64,000 nucleotides of DNA from Manduca sexta (taxonomy: Eukaryota > Arthropoda > Insecta > Lepidoptera > Sphingidae). Within the stretch, counting starts at the first letter, position 1; each line of letters starts with the position of its first letter. The position numbers and the translations under genes were made by a program. Below are positions 49,701-58,001 of the stretch, in pieces. The stretch covers positions 17,082,589-17,146,588 of the forward strand of contig NC_051142.1 in NCBI RefSeq assembly GCF_014839805.1. The letters run 5' to 3'. The notes beneath the pieces are model-generated. The model was not told the DNA's origin and did not search any database. It saw only the letters and a list, made by a program, of their open reading frames with translations.

Positions 49701-49903
49701 GAACACAACAGTGACTACACAGTAAACACCGCTGTTTGGCGGCAGAAAAAGACATTACGGTGGTACCTACCCAGGCGGGCACATATGAGAGACCTACCAC
49801 CAGTAAAATGTTAATTAGTATACGATAATTATGGCACTTACCATAAACACCATTAAGCAACTTTTGTTCCAATCCCACTATCTTTGCCTTCTGAATGTAT
49901 GAT
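10562..49903 (-). CDS. Kruppel-like factor, KLF3/8/12 type (PVDLS, three C2H2 fingers)
   Basis: Seven exons join in phase: 49842-49903 (start codon at 49853 or 49844), 44751-44804, 35594-35681, 12156-12225, 11746-11823, 11180-11583 and 10562-10734. The CDS is 879 nt, 292 aa. Visible parts are EPVDLS at 31-36, AT-hook-like RRRGRP at 45-50, a second SLDLS at 121-125, a Pro/Thr/Gln-rich middle, and three KLF zinc fingers (C212-H234, C242-H264, C272-H292) with the family signatures [19 protein letters not shown] and [14 protein letters not shown] fingers bind GC/CACCC boxes in the nucleus. PxDLS motifs recruit the corepressor CtBP in vertebrate KLF3, KLF8 and KLF12, so this is probably a repressor. 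An in-frame TAG upstream of the first ATG supports the start. The 5' UTR exon(s) beyond 49903 were not found. The subfamily call rests on the N-terminal motif and finger type. Confidence 0.9.
11180..11583 (-). CDS. KLF exon 6, P/T/Q-rich region and zinc finger 1
   Basis: The acceptor tttttttcag is followed by [20 protein letters not shown]. The exon ends with finger 1 (C-x4-C-x12-H-x3-H) and the first base of the TGEKP linker codon before GTGAGT. Confidence 0.95.
11746..11823 (-). CDS. KLF exon 5
   Basis: It encodes [20 protein letters not shown] and six more residues. The acceptor aatttacag and donor GTAAAT fit, and phases match both neighbours (2 in, 2 out). Confidence 0.88.
12156..12225 (-). 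CDS. KLF exon 4
   Basis: It encodes [20 protein letters not shown] and two more residues, between a strong ctttccag acceptor and a GTAAGTG donor. Phase 1 in matches the exon 23 kb away. Confidence 0.88.
13121..13800 (+). repeat. Two tandem copies of a ~350-bp element
   Basis: ccgcagtcaa recurs exactly 350 bases apart (13121 and 13471). Both copies share gcgaacggtatac, cggcttaacgactgc, cccgtgcatg and ggtgtggagaccgagcgca. A minus-strand relative lies at 36055-36475. Confidence 0.85.
16145..16400 (-). repeat. tRNA-derived SINE, family A
   Basis: Body text (ttagtccaccacgct, gtatgcaggtttc) and a degraded tRNA-like head (cacccagctaggct) are present. Confidence 0.8.
16785..16823. other. Two overlapping perfect palindromes (26 bp and 18 bp)
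   Basis: 16785-16810 is centred on ACTAGT. 16806-16823 (catttgcctaggcaaatg) is centred on CCTAGG. They share five bases. Confidence 0.9.
19030..19350 (+). repeat. SINE tail followed by a degraded family B SINE
   Basis: aggcctaagtccagcagtgg with a (gat)n tail (19045-19105) abuts gcctcggtggcattgta and gcccgaaatggcgataggct (19095-19350). Confidence 0.6.
19640..20265 (+). repeat. Two Helitron-like or related element ends
   Basis: Both pieces have cacacggatagt/cacacagtagat, then atgtcctggatta. The second ends gaagccgcgggcaacacctag, resembling lepidopteran Helitron 3' ends. Confidence 0.55.
23970..24440 (-). repeat. Family B SINE fragments
   Basis: Complements of gcgaaaagtgggtg-like and gcctatcgccat text appear at 23985-24045 and 24300-24410. 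Confidence 0.55.
24725..24805 (+). repeat. Family A SINE 3' fragment
   Basis: ggaggcctaaaccctcagttcagcagtg plus a TATT-rich tail matches the 3' end of the family A copies. Confidence 0.5.
25310..25455 (+). repeat. Family B SINE, 5'-truncated
   Basis: gttgtgcccgatatggcgac, then catggcgaaaagtgggtgtc and ccccttcgggataaaggcgtg. Confidence 0.7.
26098..26185 (-). repeat. SINE tail with (CAT)n
   Basis: catcatcatcatcatc followed by cagaagtccactgctgaaca and taggcctccccca, the complement of the common lepidopteran tail. Confidence 0.7.
27986..28040 (+). promoter_or_regulatory. Cluster of three Pho/YY1-like sites
   Basis: AATATGGC, AAGATGGC and AACATGGCGGC fit the AAnATGGC core of YY1/Pleiohomeotic. 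Their ATGGC starts are at 27988, 28011 and 28033, spaced 23 and 22 bp on one strand inside the long KLF intron. Binding is inferred from the motif only. Confidence 0.4.
29035..29325 (+). repeat. tRNA-derived SINE, family A
   Basis: The B-box region (caggtttaaatccc) and the whole body through ctcagtagtaga are present. The first part of the head is missing. Confidence 0.8.
32454..32662 (+). repeat. 107-bp tandem duplication
   Basis: Copy 1 (32454-32560) and copy 2 (32561-32662) differ at only a few bases, for example ttagattgg versus ttagatcga. The copies are adjacent. Confidence 0.9.
33475..33790 (+). repeat. Retroelement tail split by a later insertion
   Basis: cataagtgcaactatgttcgcc continues after the inserted element as tacgtgatgaataaag plus a (ttta)n tail. 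A related uninterrupted piece lies at 49545-49615. Confidence 0.8.
33512..33733 (-). mobile_element. 5'-truncated non-LTR retroelement insertion with 13-bp TSD
   Basis: A T-rich left end (the poly-A tail on the minus strand) and about 200 bp of GC-rich 3'-end text (gcctcttacgacaggcagg, ataccgtgg) are flanked by direct repeats aactatgttcgcc at 33499-33511 and 33734-33746. Confidence 0.88.
33885..34150. repeat. Helitron-like element with internal 74-bp duplication
   Basis: tttatgaaatttggtatgga is followed by two copies of ctgtYccgggaaaatata ... ccggaaaactc, 74 bp apart (34019 and 34093). Confidence 0.6.
34575..34785 (+). repeat. tRNA-derived SINE, family A, 5'-truncated
   Basis: Body from ctttaacggtgaaggaaaac to ctcagtagtagaggaggccc, with a TATT-rich tail. 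Confidence 0.85.
35404..35570. repeat. 83-bp imperfect tandem duplication beside the PVDLS exon
   Basis: gtagacag...cttggttttgccc...ggaatttaataagtcc recurs 83 bp later as gtagacag...cttggttgtgtct...ggaatttgataagtcc. It starts in the intron just downstream of the donor at 35593. Confidence 0.75.
35594..35681 (-). CDS. KLF exon 3, PVDLS and AT-hook
   Basis: The exon starts [18 protein letters not shown] and ends PRRRGRPLG, in phase 0 and out phase 1. The acceptor tttgttgcag and donor GTAAGT are strong. EPVDLSI followed by basic text closely parallels the CtBP-binding segment of KLF12 as I know it. Confidence 0.93.
35820..35951 (-). CDS. Candidate alternative first exon of the KLF gene
   Basis: An ATG in good context (acaaATG) opens 44 codons, starting [18 protein letters not shown] and ending [13 protein letters not shown], up to a GTAGGT donor in phase 0. 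It can therefore splice over a 138-bp intron directly to the PVDLS exon. GC content and codon use rise locally. There is no homology I recognise, so it could be a chance frame; transcript evidence is lacking. Confidence 0.45.
36055..36475 (-). repeat. Minus-strand relative of the 350-bp element, partly duplicated
   Basis: The complements of gtgcattcggtgtggagacc and related text occur twice about 125 bp apart. One copy carries a run of 16 C at 36073-36088. Confidence 0.7.
37183..37850 (+). mobile_element. Helitron-like non-autonomous element
   Basis: It starts tctatatatataaaaatcaa and ends gggtcatctagt, consistent with the Helitron 5'-TC / 3'-CTRR pattern. It carries the familiar gagaacggctgaaccgattt text. 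No Rep/helicase is present. Confidence 0.6.
38188..38485 (+). repeat. Family D repeat
   Basis: ttgctttcaatgacgagacg, ccactgcgctcgcca, aaccggaacacaacagtgac and the end acctaccaccagt are shared with 49336-49805. Confidence 0.8.
39185..39300 (-). repeat. Family B SINE 3' part
   Basis: The complements of the gcgaaaagtg and cgatatggcg-type text are recognisable. Confidence 0.55.
39340..39575 (+). repeat. Family C retroelement 3' copy
   Basis: aggatatattttatatttgc, then ccgggatcagc, taccatcaggtgaagtgggg and cgtataaaaaaatc. Confidence 0.8.
40045..40375 (-). repeat. tRNA-derived SINE, family A, full-length reference copy
   Basis: On the minus strand the head has an A box (TAGCCTAGTTGGG, 40360-40348) and a B box (GGTTCAAATCCC, 40315-40304) at near-canonical positions, then the shared body and an AT-rich TATT tail. 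These are RNA polymerase III promoter boxes. Confidence 0.9.
42930..43090. repeat. 89-bp imperfect tandem repeat rich in TTCGAA
   Basis: ttcaaattcgaatttc occurs at 42937 and 43026, each followed by aacaca ... ttcT/Aaatt and gtaa-gcctaa. Confidence 0.7.
44251..44278. other. 11-bp perfect hairpin
   Basis: atactgtagac, loop attctt, then gtctacagtat. Confidence 0.85.
44751..44804 (-). CDS. KLF exon 2
   Basis: A 54-nt phase 0-0 exon encodes [18 protein letters not shown]. The acceptor ttgttctag and donor GTAAGC are good. It is markedly GC-rich against AT-rich flanks. It contains an in-frame ATG two codons before its end, an alternative start. Confidence 0.88.
46000..46160 (+). repeat. Family C retroelement, 5'-truncated
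   Basis: ttccgggatcaacctgtgta to taccatcaggtgcaaaggg and an A-run tail. Confidence 0.75.
46378..46640 (+). repeat. tRNA-derived SINE, family B, reference copy
   Basis: A box ggtggcgtagttgta and B box gggctcgaatcccgg, then the body with tgcccgatatggcgataggg and gcgaaaagtgggtgcc. Confidence 0.88.
48285..48375. repeat. MITE-like fragment
   Basis: cccgacgtttcgaagactgc and agccttcatggtcacggggg, a widespread lepidopteran element; relatives lie at 8975 and 14180. Confidence 0.5.
49336..49805 (+). repeat. Family D repeat with a nested ~150-bp insertion
   Basis: Continuity with 38188-38485 is broken between ggtatcc (about 49462) and ccactgcgctcgcc (about 49617). The insert ends in the same tail as the element at 33475. 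Confidence 0.75.
49842..49903 (-). CDS. KLF exon 1 (5' UTR plus start codon)
   Basis: The acceptor taatttcag and donor GTAAGTG bound 62 nt. In the frame that joins exon 2, an upstream TAG is followed by ATG GTG TTT ATG, giving MVFM-DERE. The second ATG ends exactly at the splice junction. Coding extent is 49842-49853; the rest is 5' UTR, and a further upstream exon must exist because the exon begins with an acceptor. Confidence 0.75.
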
Positions 49904-50039
49904 CTGAAATTAAAAATATAATATGTGAGAGTGAATGAATGTTATATCATTAGTTGATTCCGAGCTGCAGTGCATTTCAGAGTCGAACCATTGCATTGGT
50001 CGAAATGAGGCCGCGCATTTCCCGCTGCGCGTCTACGAC

Positions 50040-50130
50040 TTCCAATAGCTCCCTTTTAGCCGCCTCTTTCGACAGGCAGAAGATACCGTGGCAAAATTGT
50101 TTAAACGCCCCCATAGTACTGGGCAGTCCA
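50040..50130 (-). repeat. Non-LTR retroelement 3' fragment
   Basis: gccgcctctttcgacaggca, ataccgtgg and aaacgcccccat match 33655-33725. Confidence 0.7.
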
Positions 50131-50867
50131 AGAGTGGATAAGTTACTTGTAATGTTTATCTATTCCTCAATATAAAACTGTTCTCTACACAAGAAAATAA
50201 TAAAATCAATACTCACAGATAAAAGAAGTCTTCATTCCGATGTCTTCGCAGTGTTCGTACATTATATAAATATAATTAAAACTAATACTGGCCTTATAAC
50301 TACTAAGTATAAATATTTCACATATTATTAAGTATTTCTAATTGCATATTACTGGCCATTGTGTATCGTTATGACAGAGTTACATCGCTATGCGTTTAGT
50401 CATCGTTTGTTTCATATATCTGTAACAAAAAGAAATATAAAATTAATTATAAACCAAAATTTGTACATACATACGTACTATCACGTAGTATCAACATTTG
50501 TACATACATATAAGGCCTCTATCCAAGGTAGAGACTATGGATTGCAACTTTGTACGGTTCTAGCATACTTCTCTCGCTTCCTCCACCTTCATCAATCTTC
50601 ATGCATTCCCGCCGGTTCCGGGTACTTTTGACCTGGCCTTTACTAAGAATGTCAGATATCTGACATTCGAAAGATCGGAGCGTTCGACCCCTACTGGCTC
50701 TTCTAAATTTTTAACATTAGATATTTATAATGCCACAAAGTCGGTATTGTAGTTTTTAAAATACATTTAAAAAATATTATTTCATATTCTATCACTATAA
50801 AGCTTTAATCGTAATATAAGTTTTAAAGTACATAGACTACTCTTTCATCGTGTAGAAATACTTCTAA

Positions 50868-50905
50868 ATCTTCACATAACGGACGAAATTCCGTTATGTG
50901 AAGAT
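50868..50905. other. 16-bp perfect hairpin, 6-base loop
   Basis: Arm atcttcacataacgga (50868-50883), loop cgaaat, arm tccgttatgtgaagat (50890-50905). Confidence 0.92.
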
Positions 50906-51934
50906 ATACAAAAATATACTGCACTTATGGTGCAGCCAATTGTTTATTGTTATGTATTTAATATGTTCATGCTGTGACAGCCTGTAATTAAAACAGCACT
51001 GCAGCAATTACTTATGGAATTGTTAAAAAACAAACTATGTAAGGTGTATGTTTTGTTGGCTGTTCAAATAAATAAATTCATAATCGTTCTGCCCACATTG
51101 CGTGCAAGTTTTTTAAACTGAATGTCGAGGCGAGAAATTCGCTCGCCTGACGGCATGCGCCACGCCTGCCCGTAAACAGTAGCGACGTCATCCACCACTT
51201 TGAATTGCAAAGTACCACATGACACTGGCATGGGACGTCAGAACTTGTCTCGTAATAATCAGTAATTACTCTGGTTTATATCCTGTAAACAGGAATTGTG
51301 CTTGCATGCTGCTTCCCGGTTGTTTAAAAAGGGGGATAAACAAACCGACTTATTCTTACTTTACTTTATACCCATACAGGGGTCCGATTAGTAATTTAGG
51401 AGCTTGAGGAAAAAATAATATTCGCCGCCCTTAACAGTGACACCATTGTAAGTCTGGAGCTTGCTAAGAAAAACTTTTTTTTCGGTCGGCCAAGCATGGT
51501 CATTTTTATAAGATTTTTTTTTCTCCTAGGACTTTTGGACGTCATGCAACCGCCCGCTCAATATTATCGCTCTGGTAACTTACCCGCTAAACAAGCCCTC
51601 GACCACCGCCCTAATACTATTCTATACGAATTAATAAATCCAAAGAACCAACTAATAGTTACTTTTTACCTTCTAGAATACATGTGCGTCTATATTTTAA
51701 TCTACATCACCCTCTATCAAACGATTCGACGGAAATGATCATAATACGACTAACCACCGATTTGAAAACAGATTCTAATCGTTATATACAGATCGATCGT
51801 GAAAATGGGCCAATCAATGTAAAGTTTATTTAACGTACTTATAAATAAATTATTTCGACTGGTTGACTCTAAACTCAATCCCAAGATAACATTGGGGATC
51901 GTTTGTATATGTTCTGATATCTATATTGCTGACT

Positions 51935-52290
51935 GCCTCGGTGGCGTAGTTGTAATTGTACACGAGTACGACAACCCCTCTGAGGTCCCGGGTTCGAATA
52001 CCAGGGCGGGCCTAAATAATTATAACTGGGTTTTTTAAAATTTACTCAGTCACAGCTCGGAGTCAGGAAGATGGTAGTGTGATACTCCCCCCCCCCCCTG
52101 CTTCGGAAAGCACGTAAGCCGTTGGTCCTGCGCCTGATCTCTCTCCGGTGATGTCGGATTGCCGTCCCATCGGACTATGAGGGTGAAGGAACAGAGAGTG
52201 CGCCTGTGTATTGCGCACACACTTGTGCACTATAATGTCTCCTGCGTACTTAGCTGATCTCCGTTGAGATTGACCGCCGTGGCCGAAATT
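51935..52290 (+). repeat. tRNA-derived SINE, family B head with a different body
   Basis: The head has cctcggtggcgtagttgta and B box cgggttcgaataccag. The body (ctccggtgatgtcggattgc, tgcgcacacacttgtgcac) differs from the 46378 copy. A run of 12 C is at 52087-52098. Confidence 0.85.
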
Positions 52291-54139
52291 AGAAATAAAA
52301 AAATAGGAACGGATCAATCAAACCTATATTCTATACAAAAAGCCAGAACTCCGTGTCGTTTTCCCCGCTAGCTTTCATTATCTCTTTTATATTAAAATAT
52401 GTAAGTATTATAAACACAGCACGCATGCTAGACGATACTCGAATCTTTAGAACAAAGGGTTATTATCCTCAGTTCAAATCATTATAAAGTATCTAATAAG
52501 TTACACATAATTACAGGGCATTATGAGATTATGTGTCAGAAGAGTTTCTAGTTGCCACAAATTATGGGAAGTCATAATGCACCAGGCGAGTACATACAGT
52601 CGTCTATTCATTCAATAGAAGAAGTGCGCACGGGCAGGTAAATGATCTTATTTATGAATTGGGAGCTTTTTGCTTGTAGATATTTTAACCGCCCAAACTC
52701 AAGAAGTCAATAATATCCATGCATTCATTAGGATGTGTTTTCTTTGTTTTGTATGCGCTATTATTATTAATCGACATTTGCGACATCACCGTTAGATACG
52801 GTGGAAAGCATAATATAAAAAAATTAAACATCTGCAACTTTGAATTCAAAGAATCGCATGTGTGTCAAATTATATGTACTAATATTAATAACCGGGTGCA
52901 AGTGCAGTAGTATTCAATACCAGAGACGTTTTTCATCTGGTTTCACCTCACAGACGTAATGGATATCATAATTTCATTCCAATATACGCATCTGACTCCT
53001 GAAGTTCCTATTTGATTAGGTAATATTAATTTATTTTTCACAAACATTCTGAAGGCACAGATAAAAAAGAAATGATCCGTGGATGTAATTGCAGGCTGAA
53101 ATAAGGATTATTTTAAAGTGTGATAATGAGCAGAGATAACAATATTGCCAAATTATTCATAAATTTTAATATTTTCATTAAACTTTATGACAAAAACTAC
53201 ACATCTATAGTTTTCTGTAACATTTCCAGTCTATGTTAGTCTACTAATCTTTATTAGACTGTGTGGTAGAGAAGGTTCAATCAAACAATTTAATACAGGG
53301 CTAATATAACTAACTCATTTATGCTTCAATAGAAAGTCGTTTTAATACGACTTCACGGTAAAATCGCTGGATAGATATTAATGATTTTATAATGGAAATG
53401 GTCTAAAATCTGAAGAACTATTTGTACTACTTCATGCCACATTTATTCTGCCGTGCTAAGCGTAAAAGCGGTATATCAGGGAAACTTATTCCGAGATACT
53501 CGATGATTTGTAAAGATAGTTTTATAGTTTTGTATGTAAAACTGAGATACAGAAACTGTTTTAAGGTTTTTTTTTAACAAGTTCTGAACAAGATGCCGTC
53601 GTTTAGGTAAGTTCATTGGATGGGTATTTCTTTATGCTATCTGAAGACATCAAGACGACGACTGAAAAAATCAAGAATTTGATTTTTTTTTTGAGATACC
53701 GCTTTTGCGCTTAGCACCATAGTATTATGTTATTGTTTGAAATACTTCTCGACATAAATGAAAAAAGACGGATTCACCCTAGTAGACGCCATAGGGCCTC
53801 CTAACTATAGATAATCCCAATCATTTAATTCGATTACATACAAAAGTATAAACCTGCTTCTTCCTGCAGCCACCCGCCCAAGCCCTTGCTATTACTATTC
53901 GATCCTAAAAACCATGCGGATCCTCCGCACCAATGGCCGCCAGACCTTGCTCATAACTAAATTAATATTCAATGTTTTTCCTTTATACAATTTTATCAAA
54001 TATTTACATCTCCATTCAATGTAATTATTCTTTTCCTAAAAGGTTTTACATTGTGATAAAAATAGCATCCAAATTTTACGAGTAATTTAGAAGTTAGGCT
54101 TTGTGCTAATTATTTTTGTCATTTTATTTATAATAATAT

Positions 54140-54400
54140 GTGTGGCATGGTGGTAGGATGTATTTTATATCCGCCCGAATAGCGATCACCGTACACAAAG
54201 TGTTAAAACCCGCCATAGTCGCCCACGTAAGTGTGTCGTATTCCGGGATCAGCCTATGTACTATATCCGGTTCTAACAGGCCGGCATAATTTTGTCGATT
54301 ACCGAGGGGTTATCATCTCTCGTCAATCAACATTCCATTGATGTATCCCCACCATCTGGTGCATTGGGGTCACTTTGCCATGTACATATAAAAAAATCAT
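54140..54400 (+). repeat. Family C retroelement 3' copy
   Basis: gtaggatgtattttatatcc, ttccgggatcagcctatgta and acatataaaaaaatc align with 39340-39575. Confidence 0.8.
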
Positions 54401-57400
54401 ACATGTTTTGATCTGATTTGTAGGACATAGCCAATCTTACTAGACATTACGATATTTAGCATCTAATGACTCGTATTAACTTGATAATTCATTGTAATAA
54501 TTATCACAAGTTATTTATAACATGATATTCTAGGAAGCACATAGACAACATTGTTTTATATAGTTTTATATAAGATATCTAAGATGAAGTCCAAAGCTAA
54601 TCCTTTGATCATGACATATGATTATTTATATGTATCAAGTATTCCTACATAATTTAGATGTTCTAGGTAATGCTACTGCATACAGTACAACTATGTAGTT
54701 AATTCTTTAATTAAAATGTAACTTGGACCTGATATCAAGGATTCAACATTTATGGCAGAACATTATGAATATTAATCTATTGATCTAACCATACCATCAT
54801 ATAATGTGTAATAATTTTTCTTTTTTATGTAATTGAATGACAAGACATGCAATTTGCTGGTCTTTTGTAAAACACCACAAATGTAAATACCACAAAAAAA
54901 CTTGATATTACAATTTTTTTTTAAAGACTATATTAATTCTTATTTACCTGTTATTTACACTAAAATAAAAATGTGTATTTAATTTGTAAAAAATGTGTAT
55001 AACAGGTCAATATAAAAAGACAAATCCATGTTGAAAACATTATTAGATTTAAAGCAGCCACCATAGGCTGCACTGGCTACAGTTTTTCTTTACAACAGAA
55101 TAGTTGTTGAACACTGTTGTAACCCAGAAGTAGGCAGAGAGATTATACTAGATAGACTTGCATACAGAGAAGTGAAGTCTTTTTTTTTTAACATTACCTT
55201 ACATTTATTAGTCGGGCAAGAACCAGTTTATACAAACGCACCAGATTTTTGGATGAGTGCTTTAGATGCTCACTTTGTAGTTAAGACAGCAAAGTAAAAC
55301 AATTGAACCTGATACTAAGCAGAGTGGGTCCAAATAGTATGTTGATTGACAAGAGATTGTCCGTTACAGACCATACACATTGCACATGTTTAAATAATGT
55401 GTTTAGAAGCTTTCCCAAATAAGTTCATTTTAAGTCATCCTCATTAGATTGAAGAAGAGAACTTTATAGTATAAGGCCATTACCAAACTATGGTTTACAA
55501 CCACTGGTAGTTTGTATATGGCATCTAGAAGACATTCAAGCAGTTTTGCTTAAACCAAGCCTGTAACAATCTGATTTGGAAGAACAAATTGATGATTATT
55601 CCTGCATCTGACATAGTTAATATTCAAAATTTCATTGGTACTCCTTTAGACCAACTAATGAAGCTTTTGTGTATCTCAAACCTATATAAAATGAGCATCT
55701 TCATTTATATTGTAAATCTAAATATAATAACATTTAAGTGCACAGTTTCATAAAGATTAATAAATAATATGAAACTATTTGAGCTTATTATTCCCCAGGA
55801 GAAAATTAAGCCTATATTTTATTTAAGTAAGATCTCTAGTAATACATATAGTTGTATATATGACATATGAAAACAATAAGAAATGCATATTTATTAGATA
55901 TTTGAGTTTCCTGAATGATTATTAGTATTTATTAAAATTTTAAATGCATAGCAGGCCAGCAGAAATCTGTAGGTGGAGACGAACAAGTGAATATGCAAAC
56001 TAAAGAGTTTTATTGAACACAGAAATAAAGTTTTTATGAGTTGTAGTAATATTAATTATATAATTAATCCTAATTTGAAGACTAGAGAATCAGAATTTAA
56101 TAAAAAGATATATTTTTTTATTTACTAGAGGAGATATAATTAATGTTTGTTAAATATATCTAGCACATGATAAAAAAGACTATGGACAACTGCTAGAAGG
56201 CATGATGAAGAAAATAAAAATGGAATTTTCAACCTCAGAGGTATTATTTCCACAGCTGCAATTAACACTATGCTAAGTCAATTTTTGGGTAATTTTTGTT
56301 AGAAAGCAAAATTATTATTTTCTTATCTTTTAAAAGCTTACAAATCTCTTTTATTGCTATAAAATGAAGAATTCTTGAATTACACAAAACGCTCATTAAC
56401 AAAGTTCTAGTATTACAAAATCTATCTTATTTTTCACTTTAAACGTCTCTTCTGTAATGTTGACATTTTCAAGTTAGCGTAGTGTTAATTGCAGCTGTCG
56501 ATTTACCCAGTGAAGATCACCAGGTTTAGTTGTGTTTATATAGAAAGGATAGCAAATATGAATGAAGTGGGTCATCTCATAGTAAGCATGAATGATCATG
56601 ACCATCAAATATGCATATTACAAGACAAATCATTGATAATATGATTCTTATGTTTACACTTCTTAGTTTATATCCAATCAGTTAGGAATATTTAGAGTAT
56701 TCAATAATCATTGTTTGTGGCTTTTTTAATTTAAAAACGCTTTGAATTCAATTACATTCATTATTAATAATAGTGCAATATTGACTTTACACGGCCATTC
56801 TTTAAATATATTTATTACCACTATTAACAGCACTCTCCCATGTTATGTATGATTGACAGTTTCAGTCAATAAGTGAAAATGTAATGTGAATGCAATTGTT
56901 CAGTTTTATTTTACATATTTCTGGTATAAAAATTGACCTTTTCACATAAACTATAGATCTAATTGATCATAAATAATTATATTTTGTGTTTGAACGTATA
57001 TATTCTAAATAACACACTTAGAACGCTGTACTGAAAAAAGATTATTTTTGTTAAAAAGTTCGAAAGTACAAACCTGGATAAATTATGCAGTCACATAACA
57101 ACTTCATAGCACAGAAAACTATCACAACACTTAACGTTTCATATTTTTAATACATTTTTATTACAGTCTTTTGCATTTTTAACACATTTCACAAGAAAAC
57201 CAATAAAAGTTTTCGAAAACTGCACCCTACGTAAATATTTTCATTGGACTGTCAAAATTTATTAACCGAACAAAAGCGAAACCGAGATAGCATTACTTAA
57301 ACGCAAACGTGAAAGTAACATTTTTAATTGGCTGGTTTATAGAAAAAAGTGTTGAAAAAAGTTGGCGGGTTTTTTTAAGGTGCGTTCGGAAATTATAAAT

Positions 57401-57925
57401 GAGTAGATTGTAAGACCGCTAGCCGGCAGTGGCGGCCTTCTAACACTACTCGTTATACGAGGCGGGATGTTAAAATATCGCCAACCGCTCGCCTCGCCTC
57501 GGCTTGTTCACTTTACGTACAATGCCATCATTATTACAATAATTATGTACACAAAATCTAGCTACCGTTTGGACGATTGCGTGATTTTCTACTATCGGCG
57601 GACGTTCCACGTTATTATAATACAATTGAGATTGAGATATCAGATAATGATAAATTATTGATTGTCTTCACGGACTACGTAAATAAAAGTGTTGGTTTCG
57701 AACGTAGTCGAACAATCTCAGCGACATCTCTGGACGAATAGAAATAATTCTTTATTATTTTAGTTACTTCCTTTCACCACTTTTCTCTACCAAACTAGCT
57801 TCCCGGTTAAATGCAAAAATTTCTATTAACAAAAACCAACGTAGATTTAATAGTTTTTATTTTACACAATATAAAAATAAGTACCAACTGGATAATTAAA
57901 AAAGCGTCGGTATAGAAACAAATAT

Positions 57926-57931
57926 TTTATT
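57926..57931 (-). terminator. PUS3 polyadenylation hexamer AATAAA
   Basis: AATAAA begins on the last base of the stop codon (TAAATAAA). If used, the 3' UTR would be unusually short; other hexamers may lie further left. Confidence 0.45.
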
Positions 57932-58001
57932 TACAATAATTTCTGAGAGCTATCAATTTTTCTTTTCTTCTTGTAATGTTCAATTCTTTCTTGTAAACTC
58001 G
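57931..58001 (-). CDS. PUS3: PUS3 exon 9, C-terminus
   Basis: It encodes SLQERIEHYKKKRKIDSSQK and the stop TAA. The acceptor is tttgtttcag. Confidence 0.92.

Larger units (their letters stand above)
44805..49841 (-). other. KLF intron 1 (about 5 kb)
   Basis: I see no supported gene. It holds an 11-bp hairpin near its other side (44251-44278 lies just outside), a 143-codon open frame of doubtful meaning (45486-45917), a truncated family C copy (46000-46160), a family B SINE (46378-46640), a MITE-like piece (48285-48370) and a family D repeat with a nested insertion (49336-49805). Confidence 0.6.
49904..57925. other. Region between KLF exon 1 and the PUS3 3' end
   Basis: It should contain the first non-coding KLF exon and promoter unless these lie beyond PUS3. 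I cannot place them. Visible content: a non-LTR fragment (50040-50125), a 16-bp hairpin (50868-50905), a family B SINE (51935-52290), a family C element (54140-54400) and about 3 kb of AT-rich unique DNA (54.4-57.3 kb) with no exon signals I trust. Confidence 0.5.

Noticed and set aside
57467..57661. Plus-strand 64-codon frame in a locally GC-rich patch
   Set aside because: No splice context or recognisable motif; possibly part of a promoter or UTR, but this cannot be supported.
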